DNA of 64,000 nt from Sphingomonas_R arantia (GTDB lineage Bacteria > Pseudomonadota > Alphaproteobacteria > Sphingomonadales > Sphingomonadaceae). Where the stretch lies: assembly GCF_042682045.1 (NCBI RefSeq), contig NZ_JBHUGS010000001.1, forward strand, positions 124,001 through 188,000, written 5' to 3'. This document shows positions 21,190-29,157 of this stretch, piece after piece. The translations under genes were made by a program, and so were the position numbers. The first letter of the stretch is position 1. Every line of letters begins with the position of its first letter. A model generated the notes under the pieces. It made no database searches and was not told the origin of the DNA. It saw nothing but the letters and a program-made list of their open reading frames with translations.

Positions 21190-23016
21190 TTACGAGGCCT
21201 TTGTGGTGGCGATCCACGCATCCACGCGGCGTTCGAGGATGTCGAGCGGCAGCGGACCGCTCTTCAGCACGACGTCGTGGAAGGCGCGGACATCGTATTT
21301 CGAGCCGAGCTGGGCCTGCGCGCGGTCGCGCAACTCGCTGATCTTCAGCCGGCCGACGAGGTAGGCCGTCGCCTGGCCCGGATAGACGATGTAGCGTTCG
21401 ATTGCCTTCACGATGCCGCCGGGCGCGTCGGCACTGTTGTCCTTCACATATTGAATCGCCTTCTCGCGCGTCCAGCGCTTGTGGTGGAGGCCGGAGTCCA
21501 CGACGAGGCGGATCGCGCGGTGCAGTTCGAGCTGGAGCCGGCCGAAGTCGCGATAGGGATCGGTGTAGAGCCCCATGTCCTTGGCGAGCTTCTCCGAATA
21601 CAGCCCCCAGCCCTCGGTATAGGCGGTGAACCCGCCATAGCGGCGGAACGGCGGCAGTTCGGTCAGCTCGGTCTGGATCGCACGTTGCAGGTGATGGCCG
21701 GGAATGCCCTCGTGGTAGAACAACGCCTCCACCTCGAACAACGGCATGTCGGCCATGTCGTAGAGATTGGCATAGTAGGTGCCGGGGCGCGATCCGTCGG
21801 GGGCCGGGCTTTGATAGAACGCCTTGCCGGCCGATTTCTCGCGGAACGGTTCGACCGCCTTCACGACCAAAGGTGCCTTGGGCAGCACGCCGAACCACTG
21901 GGGCAGCTTGGCGGTGACGGCTGTGCGGGCCTTCTCGGTTTCGGACAGGTAAAGCGCGCGGCCGGCGGGGGTGTTGGGTGCGTAGAAGCGCTTGTCGGTG
22001 CGCATCAGCTGGAAGAAGTCCTGCAGCGATCCCTTGAACCCGACCTGCGTCATGATCCCCTGGATCTCGCGGTGGATGCGCGCGACATTGTCGAGCCCGA
22101 CCTGGTGGATCTGGTCGGGCGTCATGTCGGTGGTGGTGTAGTTCTTGAGGCGCTCGGCATAGTAGCCGGCGCCGTCCTTGAACCGCCAGATGCCGTCGTC
22201 GGTGCCGGCAGTCTTTTCCTGTGCGGTCATCGCCGCGATCAGCCGGTCATAGGCGGGCTTCACGACCTGAACCATCGCGTCGGCGCCGGATTTCAGGATC
22301 GCGGCCTTGTCCGCGGCGGGAAGCGCGAGCGCGTTCACCTTGGTCTTGAGGTCGGCATAGAGCGGGGCATCGGGGCCGGGTCCGAACGGCGCGCCGGTGA
22401 TGACGTTTCGCGCGTCGGAGATGACATAGGGGTAGACCCATTTCGGCGGCTGAACCCCCGCCTGCGCACGGCGGGCGGCGGTGGCGATGGCGGTGTCCAT
22501 CACCGGACCGATCGCGCGCAGCCGGCTGACATAGGCGTCGGCGTCCGCACGGTTGGTGATGCGGTGGATGTTGATGAGGAAGGCGGGCAGGCGGCTCTGC
22601 ACGCCATTCATCTGGTCGAACACATAGCCGTTGTCGCGGTAGGCCCAGGCGGTGCGGCGGCGATCGGCCTGCTGAACGAACAGGTCGTAGGACAGCCGGC
22701 TTTCGGGCGAGAGCCTGGCCGGATCGAACCGGCGCTTCATGTCGGCGAGCGCGGCTTCGTCCGCCTGATAGTCGCGCAGGCGGGCGGCGTCGCTGGGGTC
22801 GTCGAGCTTGCCATAGTCGGCGTCGCGGATGCCGCGATAGGCCTTGCCCTGCGGACTGCGCGCGAGCTGCGCCTTGTCGACCGCGTCGAAGAAGCTGGCG
22901 AGTGCGGCGTCCTGTGCGCCCGTGGCGGGTGCGGCAGTGGGCGTCTGGGCCAGTGTGCCGGATGCGGGCAGGGCCGCGGCGATGGTGCCGGCCAGCAGCA
23001 TGGTGACGAAGCGCAT
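21190..23016 (-). CDS. Exported DUF885 family protein (metallopeptidase-like)
   Basis: A 608-residue protein with a signal peptide (MRFVTMLLAGTIAAALPASG, cleavage near residue 23). It belongs to DUF885: IRDADYGKLDDPSDAARLRDY early on, and in the second half FYHEGIPGHHLQRAIQ (around residue 433), a zinc-binding HExxxxHH variant, followed by YTEGWGLYSEKLA. The family is distantly related to gluzincin peptidases and is common as several paralogues in sphingomonads and xanthomonads. A periplasmic peptidase role is likely, substrate unknown. It is divergent from pyrD. Confidence 0.88.
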   Translation of the reverse strand: MRFVTMLLAGTIAAALPASGTLAQTPTAAPATGAQDAALASFFDAVDKAQLARSPQGKAYRGIRDADYGKLDDPSDAARLRDYQADEAALADMKRRFDPARLSPESRLSYDLFVQQADRRRTAWAYRDNGYVFDQMNGVQSRLPAFLINIHRITNRADADAYVSRLRAIGPVMDTAIATAARRAQAGVQPPKWVYPYVISDARNVITGAPFGPGPDAPLYADLKTKVNALALPAADKAAILKSGADAMVQVVKPAYDRLIAAMTAQEKTAGTDDGIWRFKDGAGYYAERLKNYTTTDMTPDQIHQVGLDNVARIHREIQGIMTQVGFKGSLQDFFQLMRTDKRFYAPNTPAGRALYLSETEKARTAVTAKLPQWFGVLPKAPLVVKAVEPFREKSAGKAFYQSPAPDGSRPGTYYANLYDMADMPLFEVEALFYHEGIPGHHLQRAIQTELTELPPFRRYGGFTAYTEGWGLYSEKLAKDMGLYTDPYRDFGRLQLELHRAIRLVVDSGLHHKRWTREKAIQYVKDNSADAPGGIVKAIERYIVYPGQATAYLVGRLKISELRDRAQAQLGSKYDVRAFHDVVLKSGPLPLDILERRVDAWIATTKAS

Positions 23017-23084
23017 GATCGTGAAACCCCCTATGTGTTGCGGAGAGCCTAGCGACCTCGGCCGCGGCCTGCCATAGCGTCGCC

Positions 23085-24107
23085 ATGCGCGCCTTCGATC
23101 TTGTCCGCCCCCTGCTGTTCCGGATCGAGGCGGAACGGGCGCATGCCCTGACCATCGCCGGGCTGGCGCGGTTGCCGGAGCGGGCGCCGGCGGACGACGC
23201 GGCGCTGGCGACGACGGTGGCGGGCATCCGCTTTCCGAACCCGGTCGGGCTGGCCGCTGGCGTCGACAAGAATGGCGAGGCGGCGACCGGTTTCCTGACG
23301 CTGGGGTTCGGCTTCGTCGAGGTCGGCACGCTGACGCCGTTGCCGCAGGACGGGAACCCGCGGCCGCGGCTGTTCCGGCTGCCCAAGGACCGCGCGGTGA
23401 TCAACCGGATGGGTTTCAACAATGGCGGGCTGGACGCCGGGCTGGCGCGGCTCAGCGCGCGGCGGCCGAAGGGGATCGTCGGCGTGAACGTGGGCGCGAA
23501 CAAGGAGGCGGTAGACCGGATCGCGGACTATGCCGCCGGCGTGGCGCGCGCATCGACCGTGGCGGATTATGTGACGGTGAACATCAGTTCGCCCAACACG
23601 CCGGGCCTGCGCGGCTTGCAGAGCGGGAGCGAGCTGACCGCGTTGCTGGCGGCGGTGCAGGGCGCGCGTGGGGCCGTGCCGGTGTTCCTGAAAGTCGCGC
23701 CTGACCTGGATCGCGCGCAGATCGACGGGATCGCGCGCGCCGCGATCGACAGCGGGATCGACGCGCTGATCGTGTCGAACACGACGATCGCGCGGCCGGC
23801 GCTGCGGTCGCGCCACGCGGGCGAGGCGGGCGGGCTGTCGGGTGCGCCGTTGCGCGAACCGGCGTTGCAGTGCCTGCGCGATTTCCGCGCGGCGACGGGC
23901 GGGCAGCTGCCGCTGATTGGCGCGGGCGGGATCGGATCGGCGGAGGATGCCTATGCGCGGATCCGGGCGGGCGCTTCGCTCGTCCAGCTCTATTCCGCCC
24001 TGGTCTATGAAGGGCCGGGGCTGGCGCGCCGCATAACGCGGGCGTTGCCGGCGTTGCTGAAGCGCGACGGGTTCGCGTCGGTCGCCGATGCGGTCGGGAC
24101 GGGGTAG
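23085..24107 (+). CDS. pyrD: Dihydroorotate dehydrogenase (quinone), class 2
   Basis: A 340-residue flavoenzyme of pyrimidine synthesis that passes electrons to the quinone pool. The N-terminal amphipathic segment FDLVRPLLFRIEAERAHALT is the class 2 membrane-docking helix. FMN-binding and catalytic motifs include GLAAGVDKNGEA, VGTLTPLPQDGNPRPR, MGFNNGG, and NISSPNTPGLRGLQ with the catalytic serine of class 2 enzymes. SNTTIAR and GAGGIGSAEDAYA follow. It is followed after 70 bases by the acyl-CoA synthetase gene on the same strand. Confidence 0.96.
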   Translation: MRAFDLVRPLLFRIEAERAHALTIAGLARLPERAPADDAALATTVAGIRFPNPVGLAAGVDKNGEAATGFLTLGFGFVEVGTLTPLPQDGNPRPRLFRLPKDRAVINRMGFNNGGLDAGLARLSARRPKGIVGVNVGANKEAVDRIADYAAGVARASTVADYVTVNISSPNTPGLRGLQSGSELTALLAAVQGARGAVPVFLKVAPDLDRAQIDGIARAAIDSGIDALIVSNTTIARPALRSRHAGEAGGLSGAPLREPALQCLRDFRAATGGQLPLIGAGGIGSAEDAYARIRAGASLVQLYSALVYEGPGLARRITRALPALLKRDGFASVADAVGTG

Positions 24108-24177
24108 CACCCGATTATCGTTGCCGCCGCGGCGGTCGGGCCTAGGGTATCGCGACACGGGCCGGGCAGGAGCGGAC

Positions 24178-25965
24178 ATGCGGCAACTCGAACATTTCCC
24201 CAACCTGGTGACGATGTTCTTCACGCGGGCGGCGGAACGCGGCGATGCGCCGTTCCTGTGGGTGAAGCATGACGGGGCGTGGACCGCGACGTGCTGGCGC
24301 GCGGCGGCGGAACAGGTGGCGGTGCTGGCCGCGGCGCTGCGCGACATGGGGCTTGAGCGCGGCGATCGGGTGATGCTGGTGTCCGAAAACCGCCCGGAAT
24401 GGTGCGTGGCGGACCTGGCGATCATGGCGGCGGGGTGCGTCACCGTGCCGACCTACATCACCAATACCGAGCGCGATCATGCCCATATCCTGAGCGACAG
24501 CGGCGCGCGGGCGGTGATCGTGTCGACCGCGAAGCTGGCGCGGGCGCTGCTGCCCGCCGTCCTGCGATCGACGCATTGCGACCTGATCGTCGGGATCGAG
24601 GCGATGGGGGTGGGGCAGCAGGCCGGCAATGTGCGGTTCGCGGACTGGCAGGCGCTGATGATCGCGGGGACGCCGGATGTGAAAGCCTGTGCAGCCGGGG
24701 CGGACTTCGAGCGCGGGGACCTGGCGTGCGTGATCTATACCTCGGGCACGGGTGGCGCGCCGCGTGGGGTGCAGCAGCATCACGGGGCGATCCTGCAGAA
24801 TGTGGCGGGCTGCGTGGACGTCATCTCGACCGATTTCGGGTGGGGGGACGAGGTGTTCCTGTCGTTCCTGCCCGCGTCGCACGCGTACGAGCATAGCGGG
24901 GGGCAGTATTTTCCGATCGGGCTGGGCGGGCAGATCTATTATTCCGAGGGGCTGGAGAAGCTGGCGAGCAACATCGAAGAGGTGCGGCCGACGATCATGG
25001 TCGTGGTGCCGCGCCTGTTCGAGGTGTTGCGGACGCGGATCCTGAAACAGGTGGCCAAGCAGGGGCGCGTGCCGAACTATTTGATGGCCCGCGCGCTCGC
25101 GATCGGGGCCGGGCGGATGGCGGGGCGGCCGCGGTGGCGCGACAAGCCGATGGAGCTGATCCTGTCGCGGACGCTGCGGCCGAAGATCTCCGCGAAGTTC
25201 GGCGGGCGGTTGAAGGCGATGGTGTCGGGCGGTGCGCCGCTGAACCCGGAGGTGGGCGTGTTCTTCGACGCGCTGGGCGTGACTCTGTTGCAGGGGTACG
25301 GCCAGACCGAAGCGGCGCCGATCATCTCGTGCAACCGGCCGTCGGCGGGGATCAAGATGGATACGGTTGGTCCGCCGCTCAAAGGCACCGAGGTGCGGAT
25401 CGGCGAGGATGGCGAGATCCTGGTGCGCGGCGAGTGCGTGATGCACGGTTACTGGCGCAACCCGGCGGAGACGGCGCGGGTGCTGGTGGACGGCTGGCTG
25501 CACACTGGCGACATCGGCCATATCGACGAGGCCGGGCGGGTGGTGATCACCGACCGCAAGAAGGACCTGCTGATCAACGACAAGGGCGACAATGTCGCGC
25601 CGCAGCGGGTGGAGGGGATGCTGACGCTGGAGCCCGAGATCCTGCAGGCGATGGTGTACGGCGACCGGCGGCCGCATTTGGTGGGGCTGATCGTGCCCGA
25701 TCCGGAATGGGTGCGGGAATGGGCGGCGGCGCAGGGCATCGATCCGGCGAAGGCGGCGGAGGATCCGGGCTTCGCCCGTGCGCTGTCGGCCGCAGTGGAT
25801 CGGGTCAATGCCGGGCTGTCGGTGACGGAGAAGGTACGGCGGATCGTGGTGGCGGACGAGCCGTTCGCGATCGAGAACGAGGAACTGACCCCGTCGATGA
25901 AGATCCGCCGGCACGTCATCCGCGCGCGGTACGGCGCGCGGCTGGACGCGCTGTACCGGAAGTAG
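24178..25965 (+). CDS. AMP-dependent synthetase/ligase, long-chain acyl-CoA synthetase type
   Basis: A 595-residue adenylate-forming enzyme. The ATP-binding loop IYTSGTGGAPRGV (near residue 185) has Arg where Lys is usual. GYGQTEAAPIIS (near 375), HTGDIGHIDEAG and TDRKKDLLINDKGDNVAPQ (near 460) are the later A-motifs. The N-terminal YTSG-preceding domain and the overall length match FAA1-type long-chain fatty-acid:CoA ligases. The C-terminal lysine region ELTPSMKIRRHVIR is present. The start is the ATG at 24178; upstream in-frame codons overlap pyrD. Substrate chain length cannot be read from sequence. It converges with the small exported protein, three bases apart. Confidence 0.9.
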   Translation: MRQLEHFPNLVTMFFTRAAERGDAPFLWVKHDGAWTATCWRAAAEQVAVLAAALRDMGLERGDRVMLVSENRPEWCVADLAIMAAGCVTVPTYITNTERDHAHILSDSGARAVIVSTAKLARALLPAVLRSTHCDLIVGIEAMGVGQQAGNVRFADWQALMIAGTPDVKACAAGADFERGDLACVIYTSGTGGAPRGVQQHHGAILQNVAGCVDVISTDFGWGDEVFLSFLPASHAYEHSGGQYFPIGLGGQIYYSEGLEKLASNIEEVRPTIMVVVPRLFEVLRTRILKQVAKQGRVPNYLMARALAIGAGRMAGRPRWRDKPMELILSRTLRPKISAKFGGRLKAMVSGGAPLNPEVGVFFDALGVTLLQGYGQTEAAPIISCNRPSAGIKMDTVGPPLKGTEVRIGEDGEILVRGECVMHGYWRNPAETARVLVDGWLHTGDIGHIDEAGRVVITDRKKDLLINDKGDNVAPQRVEGMLTLEPEILQAMVYGDRRPHLVGLIVPDPEWVREWAAAQGIDPAKAAEDPGFARALSAAVDRVNAGLSVTEKVRRIVVADEPFAIENEELTPSMKIRRHVIRARYGARLDALYRK

Positions 25966-25968
25966 CGG

Positions 25969-26370
25969 CTATTTCGCCTTGGCGTAGGGCGTGAACATGC
26001 CGAGGCCGCAGGAACCCTGTTGCATCCGCGACGCACGATCGACCGCGGTGATGATGTCACCGCGGCACAGGCGCGTCGACGGCGTGCGCGAGACGATGAT
26101 CGGATCGAACCGGAACCCGCAACCGCCGGCCGGCTGGTTGACGTAAAGCGACTGGCCCACGCGGTAGACGATCGTGTCGGGGTTCGACACCGTCTCAGAA
26201 CTGCGCGCGCGGGGCAGGTCGATGCAGTCCACCGGTGCGCCGGCGACGCGGTTGCCGATCAGCTTGTCGAGTTCGGGGGAGCGGGTGATCGGTGCCTCGA
26301 CAGGCGCCGCGGCAAAGGCCGGGACCGATGCGGCGGCGATGAGGAGGGCGGTGTACAAGCGGACGGACAT
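25969..26370 (-). CDS. Small exported protein of unknown function with four cysteines
   Basis: A 133-residue protein with a clear signal peptide (VRLYTALLIAAASVPAFAAA). The mature part has four cysteines (VDCIDLP, GGCGFRF, RLCRGD, GSCGLG), compatible with two periplasmic disulfides. A strong AGGAG ribosome-binding site precedes the ATG. It lies 26 bases after gloB on the same strand, so it may be the last gene of a gloA-gloB unit. I do not recognise a named family; it looks like short conserved proteins seen in sphingomonads. No function is proposed. Confidence 0.75.
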   Translation of the reverse strand: MSVRLYTALLIAAASVPAFAAAPVEAPITRSPELDKLIGNRVAGAPVDCIDLPRARSSETVSNPDTIVYRVGQSLYVNQPAGGCGFRFDPIIVSRTPSTRLCRGDIITAVDRASRMQQGSCGLGMFTPYAKAK

Positions 26371-26396
26371 GACGGGTATCTCCTGAAGCGAAGTGG

Positions 26397-27125
26397 TTAC
26401 CCGCGGAAATCGTCCTTGGCGGCGCGGTGGCGGGCGAGGGTCGCGACGTCGGGTGATCGGACGAAGGGGTTGGTGGCGCGTTCCAGCGCCACCGTGGTGG
26501 GGAGTGTCGGTTTGCCGTCCGCGCGGAGGCGGTCGATCTCGGCTGCGCGGTCGCGTACCGCGGCGTTATCGGGTTCCGTCACCAGCGCGAAGCGGGCGTT
26601 GGCCGCGCTATATTCGTGCGCGCCGTAGATCAGCGTTTCGCCGGGCAGCGCGGCGATGCGGGTGAGCGCGTCGTGCATCTGCGCGGGCGTGCCCTCGAAC
26701 AATCGGCCGCAGCCCATGACGAAGATGACGTCACCGGAGAACAGCATCGCGGGGTCGGCGAAGTGGTAGGCGATATGGCCGTTCGTGTGGGCCGGGACCG
26801 CCATGACGGTCGCGCTGTATGCGCCGATCGTCACGCTGTCGCCGGCCGAGACGGTGCGGTCGAGCGTGGGGATGCGGTCCGCCTCCGCCGCGGGGCCGGT
26901 GATGGTGCAGCCGGTGGCGGCCTTGATCGCCGCGTTGCCGCCGACATGGTCGGGGTGCCAGTGGGTGTTCCAGATCTGGCCGATCGTCCAGCCGCGTTCG
27001 GCCGCCGCGGCGAGGACCGGTTCGGCCTCGCCCGGGTCGATCACGACGGTGTCGCCGCTCGCGTCGTCATGCAGCAGCCAGACATAGTTGTCAGACAGCG
27101 CGGGGACGCAGGCGACGTCGATCAC
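26397..27125 (-). CDS. gloB: Hydroxyacylglutathione hydrolase (glyoxalase II)
   Basis: A 242-residue MBL-fold enzyme that hydrolyses S-lactoylglutathione to lactate and glutathione. The dinuclear metal motif THWHPDHVGG has His55, His57, Asp59 and His60. PAHTNGHIAYHF, the aspartate in LFSGDVIFVMGCGRLFEGT, and YGAHEYSAANARFAL supply the remaining ligands and substrate contacts. It begins with GTG two bases after the stop of glyoxalase I, so the two genes of the methylglyoxal pathway are adjacent and probably coupled. Length and motifs are typical. Confidence 0.95.
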   Translation of the reverse strand: MIDVACVPALSDNYVWLLHDDASGDTVVIDPGEAEPVLAAAAERGWTIGQIWNTHWHPDHVGGNAAIKAATGCTITGPAAEADRIPTLDRTVSAGDSVTIGAYSATVMAVPAHTNGHIAYHFADPAMLFSGDVIFVMGCGRLFEGTPAQMHDALTRIAALPGETLIYGAHEYSAANARFALVTEPDNAAVRDRAAEIDRLRADGKPTLPTTVALERATNPFVRSPDVATLARHRAAKDDFRG

Positions 27126-27126
27126 C

Positions 27127-27540
27127 TTACCAGGTCCCGGTGTTGGGCATCGAGGCCCAAGGTTCCTGCGGCGGCAGCGTGCCGTTCTGGAGCAGTTCGA
27201 CGGAAATGCCGTCGGGCGTCTTCACGAATGCCATGTGGCCGTCGCGGGGTGGACGGTTGATCGTGACGCCGGCGTCCGACAGGGTCTGGCACGTCGCGTA
27301 GATATCGTCGACCTGGTAGGCGAGATGGCCGAAGTTGCGGCCTGAGCCATACTCTTCCGGGTCCCAGTTGTGGGTCAGTTCGACCTGCGCGTCTTCCTGG
27401 CCCGGCGGGGCGAGGAAGATCAGGGTGAAACGACCCTTTTCATTCTCCATCCGCTTGACCTCTTTCAAGCCCAGCAGTTGGAAGAAGCGGATCGTGGCGT
27501 CCGGGTCCGAAACCCGGATCATGGTGTGGAGATAGCGCAT
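27127..27540 (-). CDS. gloA: Lactoylglutathione lyase (glyoxalase I)
   Basis: A 137-residue vicinal-oxygen-chelate enzyme that isomerises the methylglyoxal-glutathione adduct. The protein begins MRYLHTMIRVSDPDATIRFF. The metal ligands expected for GloA are present: His5, Glu54 (VELTHNWD), His72 (GHLAYQVDD) and Glu115 (ISVELLQ). The next gene is glyoxalase II, two bases away. The C-terminal tail PQEPWASMPNTGTW is typical of the alphaproteobacterial form. Confidence 0.95.
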   Translation of the reverse strand: MRYLHTMIRVSDPDATIRFFQLLGLKEVKRMENEKGRFTLIFLAPPGQEDAQVELTHNWDPEEYGSGRNFGHLAYQVDDIYATCQTLSDAGVTINRPPRDGHMAFVKTPDGISVELLQNGTLPPQEPWASMPNTGTW

Positions 27541-27585
27541 CCTTCGTACGTAGGAACCGCGGCGGCCGGTGCAATGCCGTGGGGG

Positions 27586-28248
27586 TCAGCGGCCGGTGGG
27601 CGACACCGGTTTGGCCGGCATCTGGGCGATGCGGGCGGCTTCCTCGGTGATCTCCGGCGCCCTTGGATCGCGGGTGCGCGCCTCGGCCAGGTCGCGGACT
27701 GCGCGGCGCTGGTCGCCCTGTCGCCGGGCGAGCGCGGCGGACAGCAGCCAGGCGAGCGGATCGGCGGGGACGAGTTTCAGCGCCTGATCGAGATCGATGC
27801 GCGCCGCGGGCAGGTCGTTCAGCGCGACGCCGGCGCGGGCGCGGTCGAGATAGGCCTCGCCGCGCATCACGTCGGTCAGCACGGGGAGGGCGAGCGCCTT
27901 GTCGAGATCGCCGCGGGCCTTGGACGGGTCGTCGGCGGCAAGTGCGGCGTTCGCGGCCTGCACCCAGAGGGCGGCGGCGCGGCCGTCGCGGGCGGCCTCC
28001 GCCTCGGTCGCGGCCTGGGCGAAGGCGATTTCCGCGGGGGCCCATTTTTCTTGCGCGACATAGGCGAGGCCGAGGCAGAGCCGGGCGGGGAGGCCGCCAT
28101 TGGTCGCGGCCCAGCGTTCGCCCTCCGCCACCGCGGCGGCGGCGTCGGTCTTGATGAGCGTGGTGCAGGCTTCGAAGCGCTTGGTCGCAACGGTGGGCGG
28201 CGCGGCGGGGCCGGCGGCGGCCTGAAGCAGGAGGAAGAGAGCGATCAT
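27586..28248 (-). CDS. Exported tetratricopeptide-repeat protein
   Basis: A 220-residue alanine-rich protein with a short hydrophobic start (MIALFLLLQAAAG) that could be a signal peptide. The body is helical and shows TPR-like pairs, such as WAPAEIAFAQAATEAE, EAYLDRARAGVALNDLPAAR and DLDQALKLVPADPLAWLLSA. TPR proteins act as scaffolds, so no reaction can be assigned. Its ATG overlaps the stop of the upstream alpha/beta hydrolase (ATGA), which indicates co-expression. Confidence 0.8.
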   Translation of the reverse strand: MIALFLLLQAAAGPAAPPTVATKRFEACTTLIKTDAAAAVAEGERWAATNGGLPARLCLGLAYVAQEKWAPAEIAFAQAATEAEAARDGRAAALWVQAANAALAADDPSKARGDLDKALALPVLTDVMRGEAYLDRARAGVALNDLPAARIDLDQALKLVPADPLAWLLSAALARRQGDQRRAVRDLAEARTRDPRAPEITEEAARIAQMPAKPVSPTGR

Positions 28249-28976
28249 AGCGTGTCCAGCAGCCGGTCGACCGTCGCGATCAGCAGGGCGATATCCTGCG
28301 GCCGCGACAATCGGTGATCGCCGTCCTTGACGAGGATCGTCTGCACGTCGGCTGAACGCAGCACGTCGGCGAGGCGGAGGCTGATGGCGAACGGTACGTC
28401 GCGGTCGGCCTGTCCGTGGAGCAGGCGAACGGGGACGTCGATCGCGATCGGGGTGTCGAGGAGGAGGAGGGAGGCCTGGCCGCTTTCCCAGAAGCGCTGG
28501 GTGATGACCATCGGGTCGCCATAGTCGGACGGTTCGACGAAGCGGCCGTCGCGCGCCATGATCGCGCGGGCGGCGTCGTCATAGCCCCATGCGGTGAAAT
28601 CGGGTGCGGCGGCGATCCCGACGAGGCCCGCGATCCGGTCCGGCCGGGCAAGGGCGACGAGCAGCATGAGCCAGCCGCCCATCGAAGAGCCGACGAGCAG
28701 GATGGGGCCTTCGACGACGGTATCGATCAGCGTCAGGACGTCGTCGCGCCAGTCGGTGAGGATCTGGTCCTCGAACGCGCCGTCGCTGGTACCGCAACCG
28801 GCATAGTCGAGGCGGAGCATCGCGCGGCCGGTGTCGGCGGCCCAGGCGTCGAGCGCAAGCGCCTTGGAGCCGGTCATGTCGGACGCATAGCCGGGAAGGA
28901 AGACGATCGTCGGGCCGGTGCCGGGGCGGTGGTGGTAGCTGAGCGCTGGGCGGTCGGGGCGGGTGTGGGTTGGCAT
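28245..28976 (-). CDS. Alpha/beta hydrolase
   Basis: A 243-residue serine hydrolase. The nucleophile elbow is VGSSMGG with Ser98. The oxyanion region FLPGYASDMTGSKA (about 26-39) and LDYAGCGTSDG (57-66) resemble the palmitoyl-thioesterase ABHD10 group. The acid is likely the aspartate in LLHGQADRDVPF and the catalytic His is in DGDHRLSRPQD. No signal peptide is visible, so it is probably cytoplasmic. It overlaps the downstream TPR gene by four bases. Substrate unknown. Confidence 0.88.
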   Translation of the reverse strand: MPTHTRPDRPALSYHHRPGTGPTIVFLPGYASDMTGSKALALDAWAADTGRAMLRLDYAGCGTSDGAFEDQILTDWRDDVLTLIDTVVEGPILLVGSSMGGWLMLLVALARPDRIAGLVGIAAAPDFTAWGYDDAARAIMARDGRFVEPSDYGDPMVITQRFWESGQASLLLLDTPIAIDVPVRLLHGQADRDVPFAISLRLADVLRSADVQTILVKDGDHRLSRPQDIALLIATVDRLLDTL

Positions 28977-29020
28977 GCTTGGGGTGTAGCATGGAATTGG
29001 TGGGGGAGGCGTTGCGTCTA

Positions 29021-29150
29021 GGCCCAGGCTTTCGCCAGGGAACTTCCAGCGTTTGCTGCCGACCTGTCTACACAGCCTTAACCGTTCCCCGGCGGAGGCC
29101 GGGGCCTTGATGCAACTGGTTCACCTAGGCCCCGGCCTGCGCCGGGGAAC
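29021..29150. repeat. Three-copy palindromic repeat cluster (family B)
   Basis: A 23-base unit with the core GGCCCCGGCCTGCGCCGGGG occurs at 29128-29150, in inverted orientation at 29084-29106 (one mismatch), and as a degraded copy at 29021-29043. The two good copies can fold against each other and each also forms a small hairpin. The cluster fills the 181 bases between the dctA stop and the downstream hydrolase start, on the same strand, so it could protect or end the dctA transcript. Confidence 0.75.
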
Positions 29151-29157
29151 ATACCGA

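Noticed and set aside
19454..21364. A 636-codon plus-strand frame opposite ppc
   Set aside because: Antisense shadow; low-complexity composition and no motifs, while ppc is complete on the minus strand.
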